A DNA stretch of 64,000 nt, taken from Platanthera guangdongensis. Its lineage: Eukaryota > Streptophyta > Magnoliopsida > Asparagales > Orchidaceae. The position numbers and the translations under genes were made by a program. The notes under the pieces are model-generated. The model saw only the letters and a program-made list of their open reading frames with translations. It had not been told where the DNA came from and did not search any database. How positions within the stretch are numbered: position 1 is the first letter of the stretch; every line of letters starts with the position of its first letter. The stretch is taken from assembly GCA_039583875.1 (NCBI GenBank), contig CM077157.1:71486346-71550345 (forward strand). The letters are read 5' to 3'. Shown piece after piece: positions 35,352 through 44,883 of the stretch.

Positions 35352-36233
35352 ATACAATGATAATATAGTACTTGGACAGTGGATGTTCTAGGCATATGAC
35401 TGGAACAAGGAGCCATCTTAAGAATTATACTCCAGTGAGGAATGGACCTATAGTGATCTTTGGAGGTTCATACAGAGGAGTTACCAATGACTATTGTATG
35501 ATCACCAATGACGTAGTCTCCATTAAAAAGATAGCTTATGTGGAAGGATTGCAACACAATCTGATCATCATAAGCCAACTATGTAAAGTTGGCTATGTCA
35601 TTGTCTTCTGCAAGGATGAGTGTCTAATCAGAAGGTCAATTGACCAAGAGGTCATTTTGACAAGCACCAGGAGTGGTAATATTTATTGTCTATACTTCTT
35701 AAGCTTAAGTACTGACTCATCTGTATGTATAGTTGCAAATGAGAAAGTCTCTTATTGTATGTAGTGACACAAGAGGCTTGCTCACTTGAATTACAAGTCC
35801 ATCATCAAGCTCTTTAGTGAAGGGATATTCAAAAATGGACCCAATCTGAGATGCACCAAAGAGGGAATTTGCTCTTCATGCCAAAAGGTCAAGCAAACAA
35901 AAACATGCTTTAAAGGCATTAGGTCCAAGGATTCTGAGAGGTGTTTGTACCTCTTGCATATAGACTTCTTTGTTCCAATTCTAGTTCATAGTCTCGGTAG
36001 GAAAGTCTACACACTTTTGATAGTTGATGACTATTTCAGATTTTCTTGGGTTTTCATCCTATAGATAAAGTATGAAACCCTTGACATTTTTGTGACATTT
36101 GTTAGGCAAGTTCAATATGAAATGGACAGTTTTGTGGTCAAAATCAGAAGTGACCATGGAACTAAATTTTAGTCTGAAGACATGCCAAAGTTCTGTGAAG
36201 AGCAAGGGATTCATCAGGTGTTTTCGAACTTCT
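35352..36233 (+). pseudogene. pol: pol of element D, 5' part (PR and INT)
   Basis: Protease [15 protein letters not shown] (about 35368), the integrase zinc region ([23 protein letters not shown]) after a TGG-to-TAG stop, and integrase core ([38 protein letters not shown] with E to K and a stop). Several stops and at least one frame change. Interrupted at 36233 by element E; it resumes at 44884 in [12 protein letters not shown] sequence. Confidence 0.9.
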
Positions 36234-36570
36234 TGTTGGGTATTGTATCCACAATCACCTGGATTTGAGGAAGCCACCTGTCAAGCTAAGATGAATTCAC
36301 AATGTATTTGATGAAACTTCTTAAGTTGTGCTTGCAGTTCTTCCACGCTAAGTGCACACCAATGTCAGGGTGCAGTAGGTCAATATACACGGGTCTGCAC
36401 GACGTAATCCCTCGTTGAGCAGATCAGTGTGTTGGCCTACGTGTACTCTCTCTATTGGAGTGCACTTACTTTCAAGTACAGGGCCGTGTTTATGCAATAG
36501 AAGACAAGGAGCAAGGATGGGTCAAGGGATAGCTTTTGGGTGGAAAGACGAAAATTCGTCTAAGTAAAAG

Positions 36571-36852
36571 TCGACGAGAATCACCAAGTGATTCTCGCCG
36601 ATTCGGCGAGAATCACTAGTGATTCTCGCCGACTCCAACCGGCTACCTCAAAATGGTGCCAAGTAAGATTCGGCGAGAATCACTGATAATTCTCGCTGAA
36701 CCCGTCGCTGAGCAGGTCATGAATACCAAGTGAAAATCGTTGAGAATCAACAAGGGATTCGTCGAGAATCACTAGTGATTCTCGACGAACCGTCGAGAAT
36801 CGTTAACTGATTCTCGCCGATTCGTCGAGAATCACCAATGATTCTCGACGAA
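36571..36852. repeat. B/E/H-type palindrome array in E 5' LTR
   Basis: TCGGCGAGAATCACT at 36603-36617 is followed at once by its exact complement to 36632, a perfect 30-bp palindrome. Other units are TCGACGAGAATC, TCGTCGAGAATC and GATTCTCGACGAA. The 3' LTR array (43609-43889) carries one extra unit at one site and lacks one unit of similar size at another. Confidence 0.92.
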
Positions 36853-36973
36853 TTTTACTTGGCGTTTTCTCTGGATGCTGCTGGACCGGATTCTGCCGCT
36901 GGACTATTTTGAATCGGATTTCGGGTTTCTACTTTTGGGACCCACAACGGTCATATTGTTAGTATCTACAGTG

Positions 36974-36981
36974 TATAAATA
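36974..36981 (+). promoter_or_regulatory. TATA box of element E 5' LTR
   Basis: TATAAATA in CAGTGTATAAATACACGG, about 120 bp after the array. The 3' LTR copy is at 44011-44018. As in C, the array lies directly upstream of the promoter. Confidence 0.7.
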
Positions 36982-37850
36982 CACGGGTATTATTGAACAG
37001 TAAAAAAACGGAAAAAGATATACAAAGCAGAGCCGCGACTTGACCTAGTTCGCGAGTTTTCCGCCGCCGCCTCCGTCGCCGCGCGAGAGTGTAGATCGCC
37101 GGTCGTGATCGTGTTTTCTTCCAGATCTCCGGTCGATAGAAGCCTAGCTAAGCTCAACGTCTCACGTGTCTAACAGGAGATCTCTTGTCTCTTGATTTGT
37201 AGATCGGGAAAGTCTTCCCATCTGCATCGATCGAGACAATTGATCCTAGTGTGACCGTTGGTAGACCTAGCTAGCTTCGCTACGAAGTTTGGATCTCTAA
37301 AGAAGTGCAGCCGCACATCGTCGTCGCCGCCGATCCCGAACCAAGCCGCCGTTTGTATTGCCGCCGCCAGTTCCGGGGAGATCCTCTCCAAGAGAGATCT
37401 AGGGTTGTAGACTCTTCGTTGACTTCACGAACACGTCGTCTAACGAAGAGGAACACCGTAGTCTCCAAACAAAGTTTGTATCTCGTGTACATTCTATTTT
37501 ACTTTTATTGTAAAGGAACGATTGTTCCGTGGTGTAAGGGTTGGGTGCAACCCGGTTTGTGGGAGTGTTGACTCCTACGTGTGGAAGGGTTCCTTCCGAT
37601 AGTGCAAGGATTGGATTTCAATCCTGTTGGAGAAGTGACCGAGTCGTCCCTTGTTGGGAGATAGGTCGAAGGGGGAAAGTGGATGTACCCAAGTCGGGGA
37701 ACTACTATAAATTGCCTGTGTATTCTGTGTGTTGTGCTTTTTATTTTTATTGTGCAGGTACCGTCGTAAATTCCGCGAAAGCGTTGCACGTCACCTATTC
37801 CCCCCCCCCCCCCATAGGTGAACTTTGTTGACACTAGGTGGACTTTCAAG

Positions 37851-37862
37851 TGGTATCAGAGC
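37851..37862 (+). other. Primer-binding site of element E
   Basis: TGGTATCAGAGC, two bases after the LTR end. Confidence 0.92.
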
Positions 37863-37922
37863 CAGGTTACTCATCAAAAAGGTTAACACCTTGAGTAGTA
37901 TCCTGCCACCGGTGTTAGAAGC

Positions 37923-39501
37923 ATGGAGCTGGATTATGAGATATCGCCTCTAAGACTTCCCGCATGTACAAAGGAGTATTATCCCGTCTGGAGGATGAGG
38001 GTGTCATGTCACTTGGAGGCTATCGATCCTCGAGCATCTCTCATCCTGGAAGAGGGTCCCTTTGTTCCTATGAAGACCTCCTGCTCTGGAAAGAATATCG
38101 AAGTGCCCAAATGCATTGCAGAGGTGTCAGAGACAGAACTGTCACTATTTAACTTGGACGAGAGGATTCGTCAAATTATCTTGGATATCTGGTCTGGAGC
38201 CTCTCGCTCTAGATTGGAAAAATGCCGGACTGCTAAATCTATGTGGGTGGTGATCTCAGAGTTGATGGGGGGGGTCAGAGAAAGCTGAAATCTGCAGTCA
38301 ACCAGAGGATGAAGCCTATGTGGGGGTCCTCACCTCTGAAGATGAAGGCATGGATCACTCGGACAACATCAGAGCTCCAGTGTCCGTGTCAGAGACTGAC
38401 GAGGCCAGTGAGGAAAGCTGCTCTGATGAGGATGAAACATTGGTCACTGGCTCTAATGACAATAACACAGAAGAGCAGGTAACTTCTTCATCCTGCCCCA
38501 AATCTTTTGAACTTTCTGAAGACAGGAACTGCTTTCCTCCAGAAAATTCTGATTCTCTGAAGAAAGCCCTTCAGTCAAGCAACCTACTTGCTGAGGAGCA
38601 AGCTCAAGAGATTGCTCGACTGAAAATCTTGTTGGTTCTCCAATTGGCGTCCAACAAGGTCAAGGACTCTAAGATCTCAGCTCTAGAGAGTAGTCTAGAG
38701 AATGAGAAACGAATAGTATCAAACTTTTCCAAAGTTGATGCTATAAAGAGAAAGCAAGAAAACGGGTGGATCTCCCGGATTATCAATGCGTGGAGAAATG
38801 GGGAAACGGTATTCCGACCCCCCACTCCAAGCAGGAAGGCAACTCATCATGCCTTCAGGTATGACCACAGGAATAGTCGTGGTCACTGCAAGGGTGATCT
38901 GTCCCCATGTGGAGACACCCGTAGTGCAAGGGCCGTCGTGGCCACCCATGAGAGAATACCTAAGGATCACTCTGAGCCCTTTGTATTCACTGCCACTGCC
39001 CCAACTCGGTGCGAATCTGCATGTCCCAGCTCACAGAGGACTTCTCACCACCTGAGGACACAGGATAGGGAGGTTAGGAGTCATGGCATAAGTTTTCATG
39101 AGGCCTCAGGAAGGGGGATGCCTGAAAGGAAGGCACCACCTCCCCGGCCACATGCCGCTTGCAACGTGCATTCCTTCCACCCTTCCACGTGTCACGGTGG
39201 AAGAGGAAACTTTGTGAGGAGATCATGCTCGATCCCGGTTAGACCTAGGACCGTGACTACCTCAGTCACCAGATCAGGTCGGAAACGGCGATACAACATT
39301 CACCCATGTTGGTGCTGTGGCAAAGTGGGGCACTTTGCCATCGACTGTTGGCACAACCCCTCTGTGCCCACGGCAAGGGCTTATCCACATTCACGGGACA
39401 GAGGTAGTCTTCCTGATAGGTTTTCTGAAGGAAGGCAGTTGCGTGCTTATGCTAACAGGAACCTAGGACCCAATATGATTTGGGTTCCTAAGGTAAAGTA
39501 A
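37923..39501 (+). pseudogene. gag: gag of element E, internally shortened, frameshifted in a G-run
   Basis: ATG 37923 (MELDYEISPLRLPACTKEYY). The frame is lost in an 8-G run (38267-38274; B has six G and an A) and continues from about 38290 in the +1 frame to the TAA at 39499-39501. It has the same deletion of the capsid second half and zinc knuckle 1 as B. Remaining parts: capsid N-half, acidic linker, coiled coil (about 38560-38740), Arg/His-rich region, knuckle 2 CWCCGKVGHFAIDCWHN (about 39307-39357), end WVPKVK. The G-run could also be a sequencing error, in which case the gene is open. Confidence 0.85.
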
Positions 39502-40614
39502 TTCTTTCTTGCAGGGTAGTCAAGGTTCCCGTGAATATGATGGGAACCAGACAGTAGATGGCTCAAGACTAAATTGGAACAAGCGTCTGCTATAATGGAT
39601 GTGATATCGACTTGAGCATACTCACATTGAGCTCCTAATATGTTCTACATGTGTGACTAAACGATGACTCTCAAAATCCCAGGTACTCATGATCAGTTCC
39701 AAGACTTGAGTCATTTTCCATTGACAGTTACATATTTATATATATCTTTATATACAGATACATCTTTGTATATACGTGTATGTATGCACATCCAAGGATA
39801 GGGTCACACGATGAATATAAATCGTAGATACATCATTAAAGAGTTATCGGAACGTCCACTGGTAGATTCGAGAACTAACCTCTGCAGGCGTAAACTAATT
39901 CACTGAAAACTAACAAAGATACGACGTTGGAAGACTTTCAAATTAACTTACGTCGTTAAATTAATTCCACTGGCTCAATGTGTGTATGGAAAAGCCGGCT
40001 CAAACCCTAATAGCTTGGCTTTCTGGAGTATCTATATAGTTAGAAGACTTTCAAATTAACTTAGACAAACGGAAACCGTAAGAATCCCATTTAACGGTCT
40101 CGAGCTTGGCATTTTGGGAGAATCCCATTCTCGCCGAAGGATCAAGAAGAATCACATTTGAGGAAGAATTCCCGCCGACCTTTCACCTTCCATAAGAATC
40201 CCGCCGAAGGAGCACACTATACAAATCCCGCCGAACTTCACAGGAGACCCTAGATTTCTCCCGCCGACTCTTCATATCCCTTAGGAATCGCACAAGGTCT
40301 TTTCCGCCGACCCACAAGAAGCTCGTCGAATCATCTTCTCAAGGTTCCGCAAGGTCTCTCCTTTAGGAATCGCACAAGGTTCTCGTCGGATCCCGCATCG
40401 TCTTCCCGCAAGTTCCCGCAAGGTTCTCGCAAGGTTCTCGTCGAATCGCACAGGCTCCCGACGAATCCCTCCGAACCCCGCAGGAAACTCTCCTACTCAC
40501 CGATGGTCTCCATCGCTGTTTCCCGCTAGGTCTCCACCGAAGGTCTTCCCAAAGGACGCGCAAGGAAGATTTCTTGCAGGAAGCTCTCCAACTCTCTTCC
40601 GTCTACGCCTTTAG
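39502..40614 (+). other. Spacer between gag and aORF of element E (no pol)
   Basis: No pol motif in any frame. It begins with GTAAAGTAATTCTTTCTTGCAGGG, the relic of the gag-pol junction, shown here only in part by its ends. A TA-rich microsatellite is at 39736-39790. At 40128-40545 there are a dozen CCGCCGA, CTCGTCGAA and CCGACGAA motifs, the internal counterpart of the LTR array. Confidence 0.75.
40128..40545. repeat. Internal CCGCCGA / CTCGTCGA motif array before E aORF
   Basis: Direct and degenerate TCGCCGA and TCGTCGA half-sites every 20-40 bp, without the AGAATC arm of the LTR version. The position equals that of the GTGTCGACAC array in C. Confidence 0.7.
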
Positions 40615-40708
40615 GTAACCTCTTCCTCACCCGTACTTGGACGTTATCACTAGTGACGCTTTCCTTTTGACTGTTCATTAAAGCTTAGAGTAGGGCTTCT
40701 CTCTCTAG
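40615..40708 (+). other. Candidate 5'-UTR intron before E aORF
   Basis: GCCTTTAG|GTAACC donor and CTTCTCTCTCTAG|A acceptor, 94 nt, ending 7 nt before ATG 40716. Size and ends are acceptable for a plant intron, and B has it at the same place. Splicing is not proven. Confidence 0.45.
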
Positions 40709-40715
40709 ATCTGCA

Positions 40716-43019
40716 ATGGCTCCAAAGACAACTGCTGGGTTGGTCACCGGTTGTGAGCTTGTTCGAACTGGGTTCTCTCACGCCTCGGACGAATTCCGCA
40801 ACATCATTCTGATGCTGGAAGAGGTTGGGCTAACATTCATCCTGGAGCACCCTTGCAAAATCTTGGACAAAGAGGTGCTGGAGTTCTTCGCTACCGCAAG
40901 ACTCCGAAATGGCGACTCACTAATCAAAAGCAAGGTAGCTGGGGCAAAGGTGAAGATGTCTGCCAGCAAGCTGACCCTCTTCCTGCAGCTGTCTAGCTCG
41001 GAGCATGAGGACTATCTGGAGGACGATGACAAAACCAGAACTCTCTTATTCTGCGGTCTCCCACGAGGAACTCGATTAATAAAAAGAAAGGATATGAATG
41101 AAGAAGGGAAGCTCCGGTCTGACATAATTGGAAAGGTGCTCATCTGCAAGCCAGGCTCTCATGACCATATCTCAGCGGATATGTTCAAGATCCTGATAGC
41201 TGTTGTCTGCCGTAAAAGGTTCAACTGGGGGGAGTTGCTGTTCGAGAAGATAAAGGACACCTTGGGCTCTCCGAGTTTTGGCTGCATCATAAGTCTATAT
41301 CTAAATCAGCTAAATGGAGACAAGTTTGACATGAGTAAAGGTGTCCCTCTCCACTACTTGAAGAAGATGGACTCAAGTGTGTTTGACCGATGGGAGAGGC
41401 GTATTGGGCCGACTGCAGTGGAAGAACAACAGGGAGTATCTCCATCAGTCACCCCCAGTGAAATTCCTGATACTTTGACTGCAGGAATCGAGGGGGAGCC
41501 TCTACCCCCTCATACTGATGTAGTATCTGACATGTCCCAGCTGGCCAGAGATGCTATGGCAGATCTACACGAAGGAAGTGAACCTGAGCTGGAAAATGGG
41601 GAGGCCCCGAATCGAAACGAGCAAGGAGCCAAAGCTACTGGACTGGAGACTGCTGACAACGAGTTGGAAGATGCTGCTGATATAGATGATTTCTTGGATG
41701 ATGACGGAGAGGAAGACGGGAATGAGGGACATGAAGTATTGGAGGCTCCGGATCTTTTTGAACCTCCATCTGACAAGCATGCACCAGTGGAGGGGGAGTC
41801 AGATAAATCTACAGAGGCCGCCAGCATTCCTCCATTAGAGACTGTGCTTGTATGCAGCTCTACAGATGTGTCTGCTGAAGGGCAAGGCCCACAAGTGCCT
41901 CCGGCTCTTCCATTACGAGATGAGCTAGCCACTCACACTGTAAATGTCATTCAGGGCATTGTGAATGAACTCAAAGCCTCCTTTGATGAAGCTCAGAGTA
42001 AACTGCTGCACAGAATTAAGAAGTCTGAAAATCTCATGCTCAAGAATATGGTGGAGATCAACCATAAACTGGATAAGATGGAGAAGAAATTTGAAGAAAA
42101 GTACACTGAGGCCGGCGAAGCTGTCACACTTCTTATGGCCGGATTGAAGAAGACCACTGACACTCTTGCTGTAGTAAATCAGAACGCTCATGTTGTAGCA
42201 AACAACATTCAAAAGTTTGACGGTAATATGGTCACTCTCAACGCAAATCAGCAGGCCTTGGTCACTGAATTCTCCCGGACCACTAAGCATATTGATGACT
42301 CCCTACACTCCTATGCAAACTTCATCGTTGTCGAAGCCAAAAAGGGGGAGAAGGACTACATTGCTAACATGGCTGAACTCCGAGAAGTCATGATCAATAA
42401 CTTCGAACAGTCAAACAAGTACGTCTACGAGAGCTGCTGGTGGATGCTCCAACAGGCGTTAGGAGCGTTAGGCGTCGTTTTGCCTGACAATCCTGCAGGT
42501 ATTCATGCTCCTGAGACTTCTATGGCTGCTGCGGGAGTAAGTGCTGCTGAGGGAATAGGTGCAAGTGTTGCAGATGTTCCCATAAGTGAAGCTGATGCTA
42601 GGGCTATTTCCAAAGCTAAACTGATGAGCATGTTTGACCAAGAGGCCCTAGCAAAAGCCAGGGGCAAGCGAAAAGCTCAAGAAGGGACCTCCAAGGAGAC
42701 ACAGGCTGAAAAGAGAACTCGACTGAGTGAGGAGGAAGTAAGAAATGAAAAGTGGAGTCCAGTTTCAAAGAATATCATCTTGGACACCTTCTGGCTACAG
42801 GAACAGCGGGAAATCAATCAAAAGGAGGTATACAGCCAGTATGAATGGGAGATGCATAAGACGTATGAAGCGAAACGAAACATCTTCTTCAGAAACAACA
42901 CGGATGCAGATAAAGTTCCTCCTCCCAGATATTACCCGAAGCCTAAAGAGTACATGGAGAGACAAAGGAAGAAGTTTTTGGCGCAAAAACTCAAGGATGA
43001 CTTAGCTAAGGAAAGATAG
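40716..43019 (+). CDS. aORF of element E, intact 767 aa
   Basis: Uninterrupted ORF starting MAPKTTAGLVTGCELVRTGF. Residues 1-~235: conserved N-terminal domain (HPCKILDKEVLEFF, EGKLRSDIIGKVLI, SFGCIISLYLNQ, FDRWERRIG). Residues ~235-380: acidic, with Gly-Glu pairs written GGG-GAG. Residues ~400-570: coiled coil (LKASFDEAQSKLL, MVEINHKLDKMEKKFEEKY), then SCWWMLQQALG. Residues ~645-680: basic KARGKRKAQ and EKRTRL, a bipartite NLS-like pair. From ~680: WSPVSKNIIL .. PPPRYYPKPKEYMERQRKKF. No signal peptide or membrane helix is visible. It stays open while its neighbour gag is frameshifted, hinting at selection or youth. Role unknown; nuclear DNA-binding or particle role are both possible. Confidence 0.9.
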   Translation: MAPKTTAGLVTGCELVRTGFSHASDEFRNIILMLEEVGLTFILEHPCKILDKEVLEFFATARLRNGDSLIKSKVAGAKVKMSASKLTLFLQLSSSEHEDYLEDDDKTRTLLFCGLPRGTRLIKRKDMNEEGKLRSDIIGKVLICKPGSHDHISADMFKILIAVVCRKRFNWGELLFEKIKDTLGSPSFGCIISLYLNQLNGDKFDMSKGVPLHYLKKMDSSVFDRWERRIGPTAVEEQQGVSPSVTPSEIPDTLTAGIEGEPLPPHTDVVSDMSQLARDAMADLHEGSEPELENGEAPNRNEQGAKATGLETADNELEDAADIDDFLDDDGEEDGNEGHEVLEAPDLFEPPSDKHAPVEGESDKSTEAASIPPLETVLVCSSTDVSAEGQGPQVPPALPLRDELATHTVNVIQGIVNELKASFDEAQSKLLHRIKKSENLMLKNMVEINHKLDKMEKKFEEKYTEAGEAVTLLMAGLKKTTDTLAVVNQNAHVVANNIQKFDGNMVTLNANQQALVTEFSRTTKHIDDSLHSYANFIVVEAKKGEKDYIANMAELREVMINNFEQSNKYVYESCWWMLQQALGALGVVLPDNPAGIHAPETSMAAAGVSAAEGIGASVADVPISEADARAISKAKLMSMFDQEALAKARGKRKAQEGTSKETQAEKRTRLSEEEVRNEKWSPVSKNIILDTFWLQEQREINQKEVYSQYEWEMHKTYEAKRNIFFRNNTDADKVPPPRYYPKPKEYMERQRKKFLAQKLKDDLAKER

Positions 43020-43257
43020 TCAACAACTTGTAGCTTGTCATTCTCCCCTAAGAACATTTAATGCTTGTTGTTATGATACGAACAATTCTGAGATTATATA
43101 TATATATATACATTTGTATTTGAATATGTGAATGACTCAAGTCTTGATCTGGTTGTTTATATTCTCTTGTGCAGCATGTTTAACTTCTGAATGCTGTTTT
43201 TTTTTTATTATTTGATTAGTGTTATTCATCTTAGCTAGTAGGGTTTTGGCTTCGTCA
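43020..43257 (+). other. 3' untranslated stretch of element E
   Basis: Between the aORF stop and the PPT; a TA run at 43097-43112 and a T-run at 43197-43207. Nothing else is seen. Confidence 0.6.
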
Positions 43258-43270
43258 AATAGGGGGAGAT
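43258..43270 (+). other. Polypurine tract of element E
   Basis: AATAGGGGGAGAT directly before the 3' LTR. Confidence 0.88.
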
Positions 43271-44883
43271 TGTTGGGTATTGTATCCACAATCACCTGGA
43301 TTTGAGGAAGCCACCTGTCAAGCTAAGATGAATTCACAATGTATTTGATGAAACTTCTTAAGTTGTGCTTGCAGTTCTTCCACGCTAAGTGCACACCAAT
43401 GTCAGGGTGCAGTAGGTCAATATACACGGGTCTGCACGACGTAATCCCTCGTTGAGCAGATCAGTGTGTTGGCCTACGTGTACTCTCTCTATTGGAGTGC
43501 ACTTACTTTCAATTACAGGGCCGTGTTTATGCAAGAGAAGACAAGGAGCAAGGATGGGTCAAGGGACAGCTTTTGGGTGGAAAGACGAAAATTCGTCTAA
43601 GTAAAAGTTGACAAGAATCACCAAGTGATTCTCGCCGATTCGGCGAGAATCACTAGTGATTCTCGCCGAATCGTCGAGAATCACTAGTGATTCTCGCCGA
43701 CTCCAACCGGCTACCTCAAAATGGTTCCAAGTAAGATTCGGCGAGAATCACTGATGATTCTCGCCGAACCCGTCGCTGAGCAGGTCATGAATACCAAGTG
43801 AAAATCGTTGAGAATCAACAAGGGATTCGTCGAGAATCGTTAACTGATTCTCGCCGATTTGTCGAGAATCACCAATGATTCTCGACGAATTTTACTTGGC
43901 GTTTTCTCTGGATGCTGCTGGACCGGATTCTGCCGCTGGACTATTTTGAACCGAATTTCGGGTTTCTACTTGTGGGACCCACAACGGTCATATTGTTAGT
44001 ATCTACAGTGTATAAATACACGGGTATTATTGAACAGTAAAAAAACGGAAAAAGATATACAAAGCAGAGCCGCGACTTGACCTAGTTCGCGAGTTTTCCG
44101 CCGCTGCCTCCGTTGCCGCGCGAGAGTGTAGATCGCCGGTCGTGATCGTGTTTTCTTCCAGATCTCCGGTCGATAGAAGCCTAGCTAAGCTCAGCGTCTC
44201 ACGTGTCTAACCGGAGATCTCTTGTCTCTCGATTTGTAGATCGGGAAAGTCTTCCCATCCGCATCGATCGAGACGATTGATCCTAGTGTGACCGTTGGTA
44301 GACCTAGCTAGCTTCGCTACGAAGTTTGGATCTCTAAAGAAGTGCAGCCGCACATCGTCGTCGCCGCCGATCCCGAACCAAGCCGCCGTTTGTATTGCCG
44401 CCGCCGGTTCCGGGGAGATCCTCTACAAGAGAGATCTAGGGTTGTAGACTCTTCGTTGACTTTACGAACACGTCGTCTAACGAAGAGGAACACCGTAGTC
44501 TCCAAACGAAGTTTGTATCTCGTGTACATTCTATTTTACTTTTATTGTAAAGGAACGATTGTTCCGTGGTGTAAGGGTTGGGTGCAACCCGGTTTGTGGG
44601 AGTGTTGACTCCTACGTGTGGAAGGGTTCCTTCCGATAGTGCAAGGATTGGATTTCAATCCTGTTGGAGAAGTGGCCGAGTCGTCCCTTGTTGGGAGATA
44701 GGTCGAAGGGGGAAAGTGGATGTACCCAAGTCGGGGAACCACTATAAATTTCCTGTATATTCTGTGTGCTGTGCTTTTTATTTTTATTGTGCAGGTACCG
44801 TCGTAAATTCCGCGAAAGCGTTGCACGTCACCTATTCCCCCCCCCCCCATAGGTGAACTTTGTTGACACTAGGTGGACTTTCA
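43271..44883 (+). repeat. 3' LTR of element E
   Basis: Near-identical to the 5' LTR apart from repeat-unit changes in the array (43609-43889) and a few substitutions. TATA box 44011-44018, hairpin block 44715-44743 with intact AGTGG/CCACT arms. Confidence 0.95.

Larger units (their letters stand above)
36234..37848 (+). repeat. 5' LTR of element E
   Basis: Palindrome array 36571-36852, TATA box 36974-36981, hairpin block 37678-37706 (CCACT has become CTACT here), C-run of 13-14 at about 37800. Open frames inside (for example 37305-37571) lie in the transcribed leader, are not conserved in frame with H, and are not called. Confidence 0.95.
36234..44883 (+). mobile_element. Element E: complete pol-less gag+aORF copia element (8.65 kb)
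   Basis: TGTTGGGTATTG .. GGTGGACTTTCA ends, LTRs of 1615 and 1613 bp, PBS, gag, spacer without pol, intact aORF, PPT. Target duplication CTTCT at 36229-36233 and 44884-44888 inside pol of D. Its LTR is of the B/H family. It is a structurally complete non-autonomous element, so it must borrow PR, INT and RT. Confidence 0.96.

Noticed and set aside
37305..37571. Conserved small ORF in the LTR leader of E (again at 44342-44608)
   Set aside because: Present twice only because LTRs are duplicated; frame and start are not kept in B or H, and no domain is recognisable.
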